In this document: positions 1 to 5,543 of the stretch, one piece after another | Position numbering within the stretch: position 1 is the first letter of the stretch | How the letters are laid out: each line of letters begins with the position of its first letter | Origin: Cytophagales bacterium | GTDB taxonomy: Bacteria; Bacteroidota; Bacteroidia; Cytophagales; Cyclobacteriaceae | Assembly (NCBI GenBank): GCA_003500135.1 | Contig: DNTA01000252.1 | Coordinates: 1-8,288, forward strand | Direction: 5' to 3' | DNA length: 8,288 bases | Translations under genes and position numbers: made by a program | Notes under the pieces: generated by a model | What the model saw: only the letters and a program-made list of their open reading frames with translations | Told to the model about the DNA's origin: nothing | Database searches by the model: none

Positions 1-19
1 AAAGTGCCTAAGTTAATAA

Positions 20-193
20 ATTGGAAAACTCAATAATTACTTGGCTATTGGAATCCTTAGTATTTTTTCAGGCGTTTTTCTTGCCTTTACAGGTTCTGAC
101 TTCTTAGAATATATTTTTGGAATCTTTGCAGGAATTGCTCTTATTGGGATCATTTTCTTTTCTAAGAAAGAATCCCACGATGAAGCTGGTTAA
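20..193 (+). pseudogene. C-terminal part of a small two-helix membrane protein
   Basis: An open frame without an ATG ends at TAA 191-193. It reads as two hydrophobic helices (LAIGILSIFSGVFLAFTG, then YIFGIFAGIALIGIIFF) joined by a short acidic turn (SDFLEY), with a charged tail, SKKESHDEAG. This is the layout of a small inner-membrane protein with both ends on the same side. The frame is closed upstream by TAA at 17-19. A different frame from base 1 reads KVPKLINWKTQ and stops at 34-36, so the true N terminus may have been in that frame and been separated by a slip near 25-35. A TTG at 41 is the only plausible in-frame start. I do not recognise the family. It may be a truncated or frameshifted gene whose start lies outside the window, or a short protein with an unusual start. 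Confidence 0.45.
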
Positions 194-397
194 ACGAAAA
201 ACGGAATAAACATCTTAAAAGATTTTAGGCTGATAGATTGTACAAATAAGACAATTGCAAATCAACGGCATTGGTATCTTTCGCTTTATCATATGTTGGG
301 CATAGGTGGTAGATTAAATTGACTGGGCGTTGATACAAATCGGGATTGAATGACCATTGCCCAAAACAGTAGCTATCCGCAAACGGGCGGGAAAATC

Positions 398-411
398 GAG
401 CATGAATGCTC
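398..411. repeat. Short perfect palindrome GAGCAT-GA-ATGCTC
   Basis: Six perfectly paired bases flank a two-base centre. As DNA it could be a dimeric protein-binding site or part of a cruciform; the loop is too small for a stable RNA hairpin unless the inner pair opens. No T-tract follows, so it is not a terminator. Confidence 0.35.
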
Positions 412-450
412 ATTGCTCCAAGTCCCGAAAATGTTAAATTGAAAAGAAAA

Positions 451-492
451 CGCCAACAAAACCCGGTCTGATGGCTAGCCGGGTCGTTGGCG
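451..492. repeat. Imperfect hairpin resembling an integron attC-type recombination site
   Basis: The left arm CGCCAAC (451-457) plus ACCCGG (461-466) pairs with CCGGGT (479-484) plus GTTGGCG (486-492). That gives 13 base pairs, broken by an AAA/C internal loop and closed by a 12-nt loop. Outer arms that carry CCAAC and GTTGG and pair with unpaired bases between inner and outer boxes are the layout of folded attC sites of integron cassettes. The fit is imperfect: the boxes do not match RYYYAAC/GTTRRRY exactly, and 42 nt is shorter than usual attC sites. It ends 23 bases before the peptidase start. No T-tract follows, so it does not look like an intrinsic terminator. Another possibility is a regulatory 5'-UTR hairpin. 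Confidence 0.45.
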
Positions 493-515
493 ACCATTAG
501 AACGAATCCGATCAA

Positions 516-2030
516 ATGAAAAAAACAATAATTACTTTTCTTTATTTAATCTTCTCAATTGGGATTTCCGCGCAATCCATAGATGAATCCTTTTCACAAA
601 AGAAAATGAAGAAGGATCTTGAAGTTTTTAAAGAAATAAGAATAAAAGCAAATTCAGGGCTTTACAAATACCGAACAAAGAAACAAATAGACAGCATCTA
701 TAATTGGGCTGACCAACAAATTGAAAAATCATCAACTTATCTCGATTTTTACAACATTATTTGTCAACTGACTGATTATGAGGGAAGCCTCCATAATAGC
801 ACAAGTTTACCCAAAAAATACTCAGATAGATTAAGAAAAGAAAAAGAAGGTTACTTTCCATATCCTATCAAATGGATAGATGGCAACTGGCTTGTCAATT
901 ACGAAAATGGTGAAATACCTCTTGGTTCTGAAATTATCTCGATTAACAAAATTCCAATTTCAGAAATAATTAATAATCTATATAAATACTACACCACAGA
1001 TGGACAAAATATTACAGGAAAAAGAATAGGAATAAGAGCCCATTTCTCAAAGTATTACAGGCTCAATTTCGGGCAGCAAGAAAGTTTTAATGTTTTATTT
1101 AAAAGGAAGAACTCTGGCGAAATTGAATCGAAGGTCTTGCAAAGTGTGAGTTATAGAGACTACTATAAACATTTCAATGGCAGATACTCAAAACCCTACG
1201 ACCAGTTTTATTATGCTAAGTTAAAAGAAAATCAAAAATATAAATACGAGCAAATAGATTCTTCAACGGGTATTTTAAGTGTTTACACTTTTGCAATGGG
1301 AAATGAAACAACCCAGGAACACAAAACCTATCTTGCTTTCCTTGACAGTACTTTTGTAGAAATAAAATCTAAAAAGCTGAAAAATTTAATTGTAGATATT
1401 CGACAATGTGGTGGTGGAACCGACCCGAATGATGTTGTTACTTATTCGTATCTAACTGATAGAAATTTTCAAGAAAGTAAACAAGCGTGGATCAGTTTCA
1501 ACAAAATCCCTCTTTTAAAGCACTATGATATTTCAGCGCCTAAATTCCTTAGGCCATTTGGTGTAGGTAAATTCAACCGAAAATTTCAAAAAAGATTTCC
1601 AACAGAAAAGGGCGGTAAATATTTTATGAGCAAGGAAGAAAATGAAATGAAAATCAGGGAACCCAATAAAAATGCCTTTACTGGGAACATTTACCTTCTC
1701 ATAAGTCCCGCAGTAGCTTCAGCAGGAAGTTTATTTGCAGCAATGGTTGCCGGAAATGAAAACAGTACCGTAATCGGAGAAGAAACAATGGGTGGTTATT
1801 ATGGACATAATGGGCATACTTCATTTGGTTATGTTCTACCCAAATCAAAAATCATCACTTACTTTTCCATTGACAATATTGAGCAAGATGTTCCAAAAAA
1901 AGACAATCAGTTTTACAATAGGGGAATTATTCCCGATTTGGAACTTTCTCAAACGTACCATGATTTTTTAGTTCATAGAGACACTCAGATGAAATACACA
2001 TTGGAATTAATAAAAAATAATGGAAAATAA
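516..2030 (+). CDS. Exported S41-family (C-terminal processing / tricorn-type) serine peptidase
   Basis: This is a 504-residue protein. Residues 1-19 form a type I signal peptide (MKKTII..., cleavage likely after ISA before Q20), which also supports the ATG at 516. An N-terminal helical segment (about 25-110) is followed by a PDZ-like part (about 115-200, with PLGSEIISINKIPISEI), then the S41 core. In the core, VDIRQCGGG (293-301) is the usual strand-and-glycine motif. VASAGSLFA carries the likely nucleophile Ser402, and VIGEETMGG (419-427) follows. The Lys of the TFGKG motif in Ctp-type enzymes is Gly here, so it is not a classic Ser-Lys protease and may use a tricorn-like arrangement or be inactive. 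It should act in the periplasm or on the cell surface; the substrate is unknown. Codons are strongly A/T-ending, unlike the operon at 3912-7277, and inverted flanking motifs suggest it arrived as a cassette. Confidence 0.85.
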   Translation: MKKTIITFLYLIFSIGISAQSIDESFSQKKMKKDLEVFKEIRIKANSGLYKYRTKKQIDSIYNWADQQIEKSSTYLDFYNIICQLTDYEGSLHNSTSLPKKYSDRLRKEKEGYFPYPIKWIDGNWLVNYENGEIPLGSEIISINKIPISEIINNLYKYYTTDGQNITGKRIGIRAHFSKYYRLNFGQQESFNVLFKRKNSGEIESKVLQSVSYRDYYKHFNGRYSKPYDQFYYAKLKENQKYKYEQIDSSTGILSVYTFAMGNETTQEHKTYLAFLDSTFVEIKSKKLKNLIVDIRQCGGGTDPNDVVTYSYLTDRNFQESKQAWISFNKIPLLKHYDISAPKFLRPFGVGKFNRKFQKRFPTEKGGKYFMSKEENEMKIREPNKNAFTGNIYLLISPAVASAGSLFAAMVAGNENSTVIGEETMGGYYGHNGHTSFGYVLPKSKIITYFSIDNIEQDVPKKDNQFYNRGIIPDLELSQTYHDFLVHRDTQMKYTLELIKNNGK

Positions 2031-2032
2031 TG

Positions 2033-2041
2033 GTTGCCAAC
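2033..2041. repeat. GTTGCCAAC motif just after the peptidase stop, inverted partner of 486-494
   Basis: GTTGCCAAC starts two bases after the TAA. Its reverse complement, GTTGGCAAC, differs by one base from GTTGGCGAC at 486-494 in front of the gene, so the gene is bracketed by near-perfect inverted 9-mers. A self-complementary TTGTACAA (2043-2050) follows. This would correspond to the first half of a cassette recombination site whose second half is missing, probably displaced by the transposase remnant that begins near 2058. Confidence 0.4.
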
Positions 2042-2057
2042 ATTGTACAAGCGTAAT

Positions 2058-2335
2058 GCGGGCAAAAGTGCTAAATTCATTGCCCTGGTATTTATCTAAC
2101 ATTGCATCAATATACCGGAGGTTCCGTTCGACACAGTTGAGTAAATACCAAAGGCTTTACGGACAGGTTTGGAAGGTTTTTGCTTCTTCTTGGCCTACTG
2201 CAAATACCTATGGTGGCCCACGCGATAAGTCCTTGGCTTTACCGTAAACGCTTCTTTGAGAAGGATTTAGAGTCCGTCGATGATCTTCTCGGTTTTTACC
2301 CGTGCTGCATTGACCAATGAAAGGTAAATGGTAGT
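2058..2335 (-). pseudogene. Decayed IS5-type DDE transposase fragment
   Basis: Read on the minus strand from 2335 down, one frame gives SLVNAARVKTEKIIDGL, a stop (2267-2269), then KPRTYR, YLQ, a second stop, and AKKKQKPSKPVRKAF. After a frame change it continues as RNLRYIDAMLDKYQGNEF (to about 2058). From knowledge of the family, this order (PTDLsLLNeaRekTEkIID, then KPRTYR, an AKKK-PSK basic stretch, and a RNLryID helix) is the insert region of IS5-group transposases common in Bacteroidota. Two in-frame stops and at least one frameshift make it non-functional. The N-terminal part, the C-terminal catalytic half and the terminal inverted repeats are not visible. It abuts the end of the peptidase cassette, so recombination here probably truncated both. 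Confidence 0.78.
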
Positions 2336-2494
2336 GCACTAGCAGGGATGAATAATGAATCCCGAGAGGTAAGTCATCGCTATTGTAGGTGAAGTGGAAG
2401 AAGTAGAAATTAGCATATTAGCTGATGCCGGTCTGATAAATGTCAAAATTTAACCCAAAATTTTTAATAGGATTGAAAATTTAGCCTCTGATCG
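2336..2494. other. Non-coding stretch with three AAAATTT repeats
   Basis: No gene can be supported here. AAAATTT occurs at 2445-2451, 2457-2463 and 2476-2482, making a short AT-rich clustered repeat. The part nearest 2336 may contain unrecognisable remains of the transposase N-terminal coding region. Confidence 0.35.
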
Positions 2495-2725
2495 TTAGCA
2501 TCATGAGCTAATGAAGTTGTTGAAAAACAACGACTTATAGGTCTGATGACTCCGAAAGTCGTATCAGATCAATGATGATATTGTCATGATACTGGTTGAG
2601 CGCCATCTACTCCTAGGAGGTTTACCCCTGACGTTTTAATCAGGATTCTAACCGCAAGCGTCAGGACCTGACATCCCGATAGTATCGTCGGGACCGTCAG
2701 TCGTCATTTGATATTTCTACTGACG
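2495..2725. other. Cluster of strong hairpins, candidate structured RNA or structured DNA element
   Basis: Hairpins follow one another with little free sequence. TTAGC/GCTAA (2495-2511) has a 7-nt loop. GTTGTT-GAAA-AACAAC (2516-2531) is a six-pair stem with a GNRA tetraloop. TCTGATGACT pairs with AGTC-gt-ATCAGA (2542-2568), alternatively with CGACTT/AAGTCG (2531-2561). CTCCTAGGAG (2610-2619) is a palindrome. CCTGACG/CGTCAGG (2627-2665) comes next, then CTGAC-a-TCCCGA with TCGGGA-cc-GTCAG (2668-2700), overlapping CGTCAGT/ACTGACG (2695-2725). All reading frames are interrupted, so it is not a protein gene. It could be a non-coding RNA, the structured part of a lost mobile element, or unrelated palindromic debris. 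None of the well-known RNA families was recognised. Confidence 0.4.
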
Positions 2726-2738
2726 ATTTCAGGTTTAA

Positions 2739-3065
2739 AAAGTAACGGGTTTGGAAGATTTGTATGAAAATATGGGTTTAAGGGTTTATCCTAACCCTGA
2801 TTATAGTCCATTAAATGTTCAATTTGATCAATCCGATATGCAAGTTCCGATAATCTATCAGGTAATGGGCCTAAAAGGAAGAATGGTATATGAAAATACG
2901 AAAAACAGGTTGAAATCAATCGGAAATATGTCTATCAATATCAATCAATTACCGGATGGAGTTTACATTCTGAAGGTCGTTACCCCACATAAAGCCTACA
3001 AATTCAAGCTTTATCAAAAAAGAAAGGTAATCAGTTGCTTTCAGTGGAAGGTGGTGAAGTTTTGA
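2739..3065 (+). pseudogene. Orphan T9SS type A C-terminal sorting domain
   Basis: The open frame runs from just after TAA 2736-2738 to TGA 3063-3065. It carries the hallmarks of the Por secretion tail (TIGR04183-like): LRVYPNPDYSPLNVQF at the start, a middle strand ending VMGLKGRMVYEN, then the signature ININQLPDGVYILKV, closing with YKFKLYQKR. In intact proteins this domain of about 80 residues sits at the end of a large secreted enzyme or adhesin and directs it through the type IX system to the cell surface. Here nothing of the passenger remains upstream and no signal peptide is present. A TTG at 2751 or ATG at 2772 could start translation, but a sorting domain alone has no known use, so it is best read as a gene remnant. 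The last dozen residues (ISCFQWKVVKF) look non-native, which suggests decay at that end as well. Confidence 0.75.
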
Positions 3066-3102
3066 ATGTCGGTATCAACAAACGGTGGCGCCGGTTTTTT
3101 CA

Positions 3103-3225
3103 ATGAAAAGAATTTCAAATGAGCATATACTGGGCATTGCCAACTTTTTTATATTGGTTTTTTTAAGCGCTCTCTTTTGTCATAATGGGGCAAACTGGAA
3201 TGGACGGCTATCCCTGGAAAATTGA
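3103..3225 (+). pseudogene. Signal-peptide start of a broken secreted protein
   Basis: ATG 3103 opens a 40-residue frame: MKRISNEHILG, a hydrophobic stretch (IANFFILVFLSALFC), then HNGANWNGRLSLEN and a TGA. This is a typical exported-protein start, with a charged N region and a hydrophobic core; a Cys ends the core but the residue before it (Phe) is poor for a lipobox. From about 3185 the same bases read in the next frame are the start of the hydrolase fragment. The likely history is one secreted hydrolase gene with a large internal deletion, leaving its first 25 or so codons fused out of frame to its last 220. Confidence 0.5.
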
Positions 3226-3850
3226 AGCTTTGGAAACAGCCAAAAAATACCGCACTCCCTTTGGCGTTTATGTGACAGGTATTGATCGCAAATCGAATGA
3301 AAAGGTAGCTGAAGTTCTCGCGGCCAAAAAGCAAAAGGAATCGTTCAATTATGTAGGCGCTGTCATGACGCTTCCCACCGGAGTGCAGGCCATGGCCGAA
3401 ATTCAGTATGTTAGACCGTATGAAACTTTGAATTACCAGAACATGCTGCACCGTTCATTTAGCTATGCCGCCCCTGGTAGCATGTACGAAGTATCGCCCG
3501 ATTATGGCATGTTGGTACAGGCCTGGAATATTTATGGAGTAGCACGTCCAGTTGTTACCGGCTTCTTTGGCATCCGGCCTATGGCACACCTCGAAAAGGT
3601 GTTTGTCGATCCGGCTATGCCTCGGTCGTGGGCCGAAGTGGCGCTAAAAAATGTTCCGATAAGTCTTAACAGAACCACCATAAATAAGAGTGGGGAAACA
3701 GATACCATTAGTCAAAAACAGGATTGGTCTATCGTGATCCCCAAAACAAAATATGAATTACAAAGTGGAATCAAGCACTCATTGACTACCATTGATGGAA
3801 ACACCTATTATGAGATACATGAGAAATCTTTCACAATAATGGTAAGGTGA
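3167..3850 (+). pseudogene. C-terminal fragment of a secreted glycoside hydrolase (alpha/alpha-barrel, glycogen-debranching/GH78-like)
   Basis: The frame is open from 3167, with the first ATG at 3185, and gives 221 residues. Numbered from that Met, it shows YRTPFGVYVTGIDR (22-35), GAVMTLPTGVQAMAE (58-72), RSFSYAAPGSMYEVSPDYGM (90-109), WNIYG (114-118), then FFGIRPMAHLEKVFVDPAMP (127-146) with SWAEVALKNVPI after it. The sequence ...GIRP...DP.MP..W....L.NV.. is the typical exit from an (alpha/alpha)6 barrel into the C-terminal beta-sandwich of bacterial debranching-type and rhamnosidase-type hydrolases. Such proteins are usually several hundred residues longer, so most of the catalytic domain is missing. 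A signal peptide lies just upstream in another frame. The exact GH family cannot be fixed from this part, and activity is unlikely. Confidence 0.65.
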
Positions 3851-3911
3851 CTTTAGTTCGTGTTTAAATTATTTGCCAAAATCACTATATTAAGGCAAAC
3901 AACTACCCGGA

Positions 3912-5531
3912 ATGGACACGAAAACTTACCAAACTGATGTAGCGGTTGTCGGAGGGGGTATTGCCGGCATTGTAACCACACTCAGCCTGCTCGATCAGCA
4001 AAAGAAAGTGCTCATAATCGATCGCGATGAACCTGATAAGTTCGGTGGCCTTGCTAAAGAATCCTTTGGCGGTATTTTTTTCGTAGATTCTAAACACCAA
4101 CGCAAGCTGGGCATACACGATAATGTTGACCTGGCGAAAAAAGACTGGTTCAGCTTTGCCGAATTTGGCGAAAACGACGACCTTCCAAAACAATGGGCAC
4201 AGGATTATATCGAAAACTGCACCGAGCATGTTTACCATTATCTACTCAATAAAGGCATCAAGTTTTTTCCTGTCGTGCACTGGGTGGAACGCGGACTATA
4301 CCAACCTGGTAATTCCGTGCCTCGCTTTCACATGGTTTGGGGCACCGGATACGAGCTGGCCAGGGTTATGATCCATCATTTGAAAAACCACCCCAATTCC
4401 AATCTGTTAAATATTGAATTCCGGCATAAGGTAACGGATATCACATCAGCAGGTGGAAAGGTAATTGGCGTTTGTGGTATAATCGAAAAAGAAGAGCAGC
4501 CCTTTGAAGTGAAAGCTGAAAAGGTCGTATTAGCGGCAGGAGGGATTAGCGGCAACATTGATTTTCTCAAGCAGAACTGGTACAATCCCTGGGGCAAACC
4601 GCCGGAAAAAATACTGAACGGTTCACACCAATACGCCGATGCCACGATTCACAAAGCAGCCCAAAAACAAAACGGTAAGTTAACCCATCTCGATAGGCTG
4701 TGGATGTATGCGGCAGGAGTACATCACCCCTCACCCAATAAAACCAATCACGGACTCAGCATTGTACCACCGAAATCAGCCCTTTGGGTAGATTATTCAG
4801 GTAAGCGCTTCGGCCCCATGCCTCTGGTTTCAGCCTACGATACGCGCTACCTTGTTGAGCAGGTCTGCAAGAGCGGTTATTCCTACTCTTGGCAGATCAT
4901 GAACTGGAAAATTGCCAAAAAAGAGCTGGCCATCTCGGGCTCTGAATTCAACGATGCCATTCGCGACAAAAAGATCCTCCCTTTTCTGCTTAACATCTTA
5001 TTCGGAAACAAAAAACTCGTGCGAAACCTCACCACAAACTGTGTCGATTTCGTAACGGCCAACAGTATAGAAGAGCTGGCCGATAAAATGAATGCCCTCA
5101 ATGGCAATGACAAAGTGGATGTGGATGCCCTGAAGGCCTCTATCCGGCAATATGATGCTACCATTGACCGCGGCAGGAAATATTTCAATGACGAACAGCT
5201 GCGTCGTATCGCACACCTGCGGCAGTATCGTGGCGACAGGGTCAGAACTTGCAAGTTCCAAAAGATCGATGACCCAAAAACCTATCCCCTGATCGCGGTA
5301 AGGGAGTTTGTCTTATCGCGCAAATCATTGGGCGGCCTGCAAACCAACCTGAACTGCCAGGTTATGAGTGAAACAGACCACGAACCGATACCTAACCTGT
5401 ACGCCGTAGGTGAAACGGCCGGCTTTGGCGGGGGTGGTATTCATGGGCTGCGGTCACTTGAAGGCACCTTTTTGGGCACCTGTATTTACACTGCACAAAA
5501 GGCGGCCAATCACATTAGCGGAAAACAATAA
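3912..5531 (+). CDS. FAD-dependent dehydrogenase, fumarate reductase flavoprotein/KSTD-like (COG3573-like)
   Basis: This 539-residue protein is full length for its family. Residues 9-19 (DVAVVGGGIAG) form the dinucleotide-binding beta-alpha-beta turn, and VLIIDRDEP ends in the acidic residue expected to hold the FAD ribose. GGLAKESFGGIFFVDS, WFPVV-like KFFPVVHWVERG, NSVPRFHMVWGTGYEL and the terminal YAVGETAGFGGGGIHGLRSLEGTFLG (497-520) match the FAD_binding_2 group known as predicted FAD-binding dehydrogenases, relatives of fumarate reductase and 3-ketosteroid dehydrogenases. They oxidise or reduce a C-C bond next to a carbonyl or carboxylate; the substrate here is unknown. There is no signal peptide, so it should be cytoplasmic. 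Its stop lies 12 bases before the next gene, giving a two-gene operon with a thiamine-diphosphate enzyme. No Shine-Dalgarno sequence precedes the ATG, as is common in this phylum. Confidence 0.85.
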   Translation: MDTKTYQTDVAVVGGGIAGIVTTLSLLDQQKKVLIIDRDEPDKFGGLAKESFGGIFFVDSKHQRKLGIHDNVDLAKKDWFSFAEFGENDDLPKQWAQDYIENCTEHVYHYLLNKGIKFFPVVHWVERGLYQPGNSVPRFHMVWGTGYELARVMIHHLKNHPNSNLLNIEFRHKVTDITSAGGKVIGVCGIIEKEEQPFEVKAEKVVLAAGGISGNIDFLKQNWYNPWGKPPEKILNGSHQYADATIHKAAQKQNGKLTHLDRLWMYAAGVHHPSPNKTNHGLSIVPPKSALWVDYSGKRFGPMPLVSAYDTRYLVEQVCKSGYSYSWQIMNWKIAKKELAISGSEFNDAIRDKKILPFLLNILFGNKKLVRNLTTNCVDFVTANSIEELADKMNALNGNDKVDVDALKASIRQYDATIDRGRKYFNDEQLRRIAHLRQYRGDRVRTCKFQKIDDPKTYPLIAVREFVLSRKSLGGLQTNLNCQVMSETDHEPIPNLYAVGETAGFGGGGIHGLRSLEGTFLGTCIYTAQKAANHISGKQ

Positions 5532-5543
5532 AAAGCTATAATC

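Larger units (their letters stand above)
194..515. other. Non-coding, hairpin-rich spacer upstream of the S41 peptidase gene
   Basis: This 322-base spacer holds no convincing gene on either strand. It contains several inverted repeats: TTGGGCA (296-302) with TGCCCAA (358-364), a compact palindrome GAGCATGAATGCTC (398-411), and the strong hairpin at 451-492 listed separately. An ATTGTACAA string (237-245) recurs at 2042-2050 just after the peptidase gene. The structure suggests a recombination or cassette-boundary region rather than a simple promoter. I could not place a trustworthy promoter in it. Confidence 0.5.

Noticed and set aside
255..282. TTG...TATCTTT as a Bacteroidota-type promoter for the peptidase gene
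   Set aside because: The -7 element is imperfect (TATCTTTC, not TAnnTTTG), the spacing is short and it lies over 230 bases from the start codon.
295..301. GTTGGGC as a canonical integron core site (GTTRRRY)
   Set aside because: A seven-base degenerate match is expected by chance, and no matching RYYYAAC box with a folded inner stem was found at suitable distance.
451..492. Hairpin read as an intrinsic terminator of the upstream small gene
   Set aside because: No T-run follows on either strand and it lies over 250 bases from that gene's stop.
225..515. 96-codon open frame on the minus strand opposite the spacer upstream of the peptidase gene
   Set aside because: It coincides with the hairpin-rich spacer and its start codon region overlaps the recombination-like hairpin and the peptidase start. 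Its composition (Trp, Cys, Phe, Tyr and Pro-rich) does not resemble a known domain. It may appear in databases as a spurious protein wherever this spacer is repeated.
2020..2247. 75-codon plus-strand frame after the peptidase gene
   Set aside because: It overlaps the peptidase end in another frame and is the complement of the transposase remnant, whose minus-strand reading has clear family motifs.
2373..2453. Plus-strand stretch reading VIAIVGEVEEVEISILADAG and a few more residues before a stop
   Set aside because: It looks protein-like, but has only 26 codons, is closed upstream by a stop, has no start and has no recognised family. Chance or an unidentifiable remnant cannot be separated.
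3134..3144. GCATTGCCAAC inside the signal-peptide frame as another cassette-end motif
   Set aside because: Only six to eight bases match the motif at 2033-2041, it lies within coding sequence, and no paired arm was found.
3861..3895. TTTG and TATATTAAG upstream of the FAD dehydrogenase as a promoter
   Set aside because: The distance between the two elements is about 10 bases, too short for the -33/-7 arrangement, and both are weak matches in AT-rich DNA.
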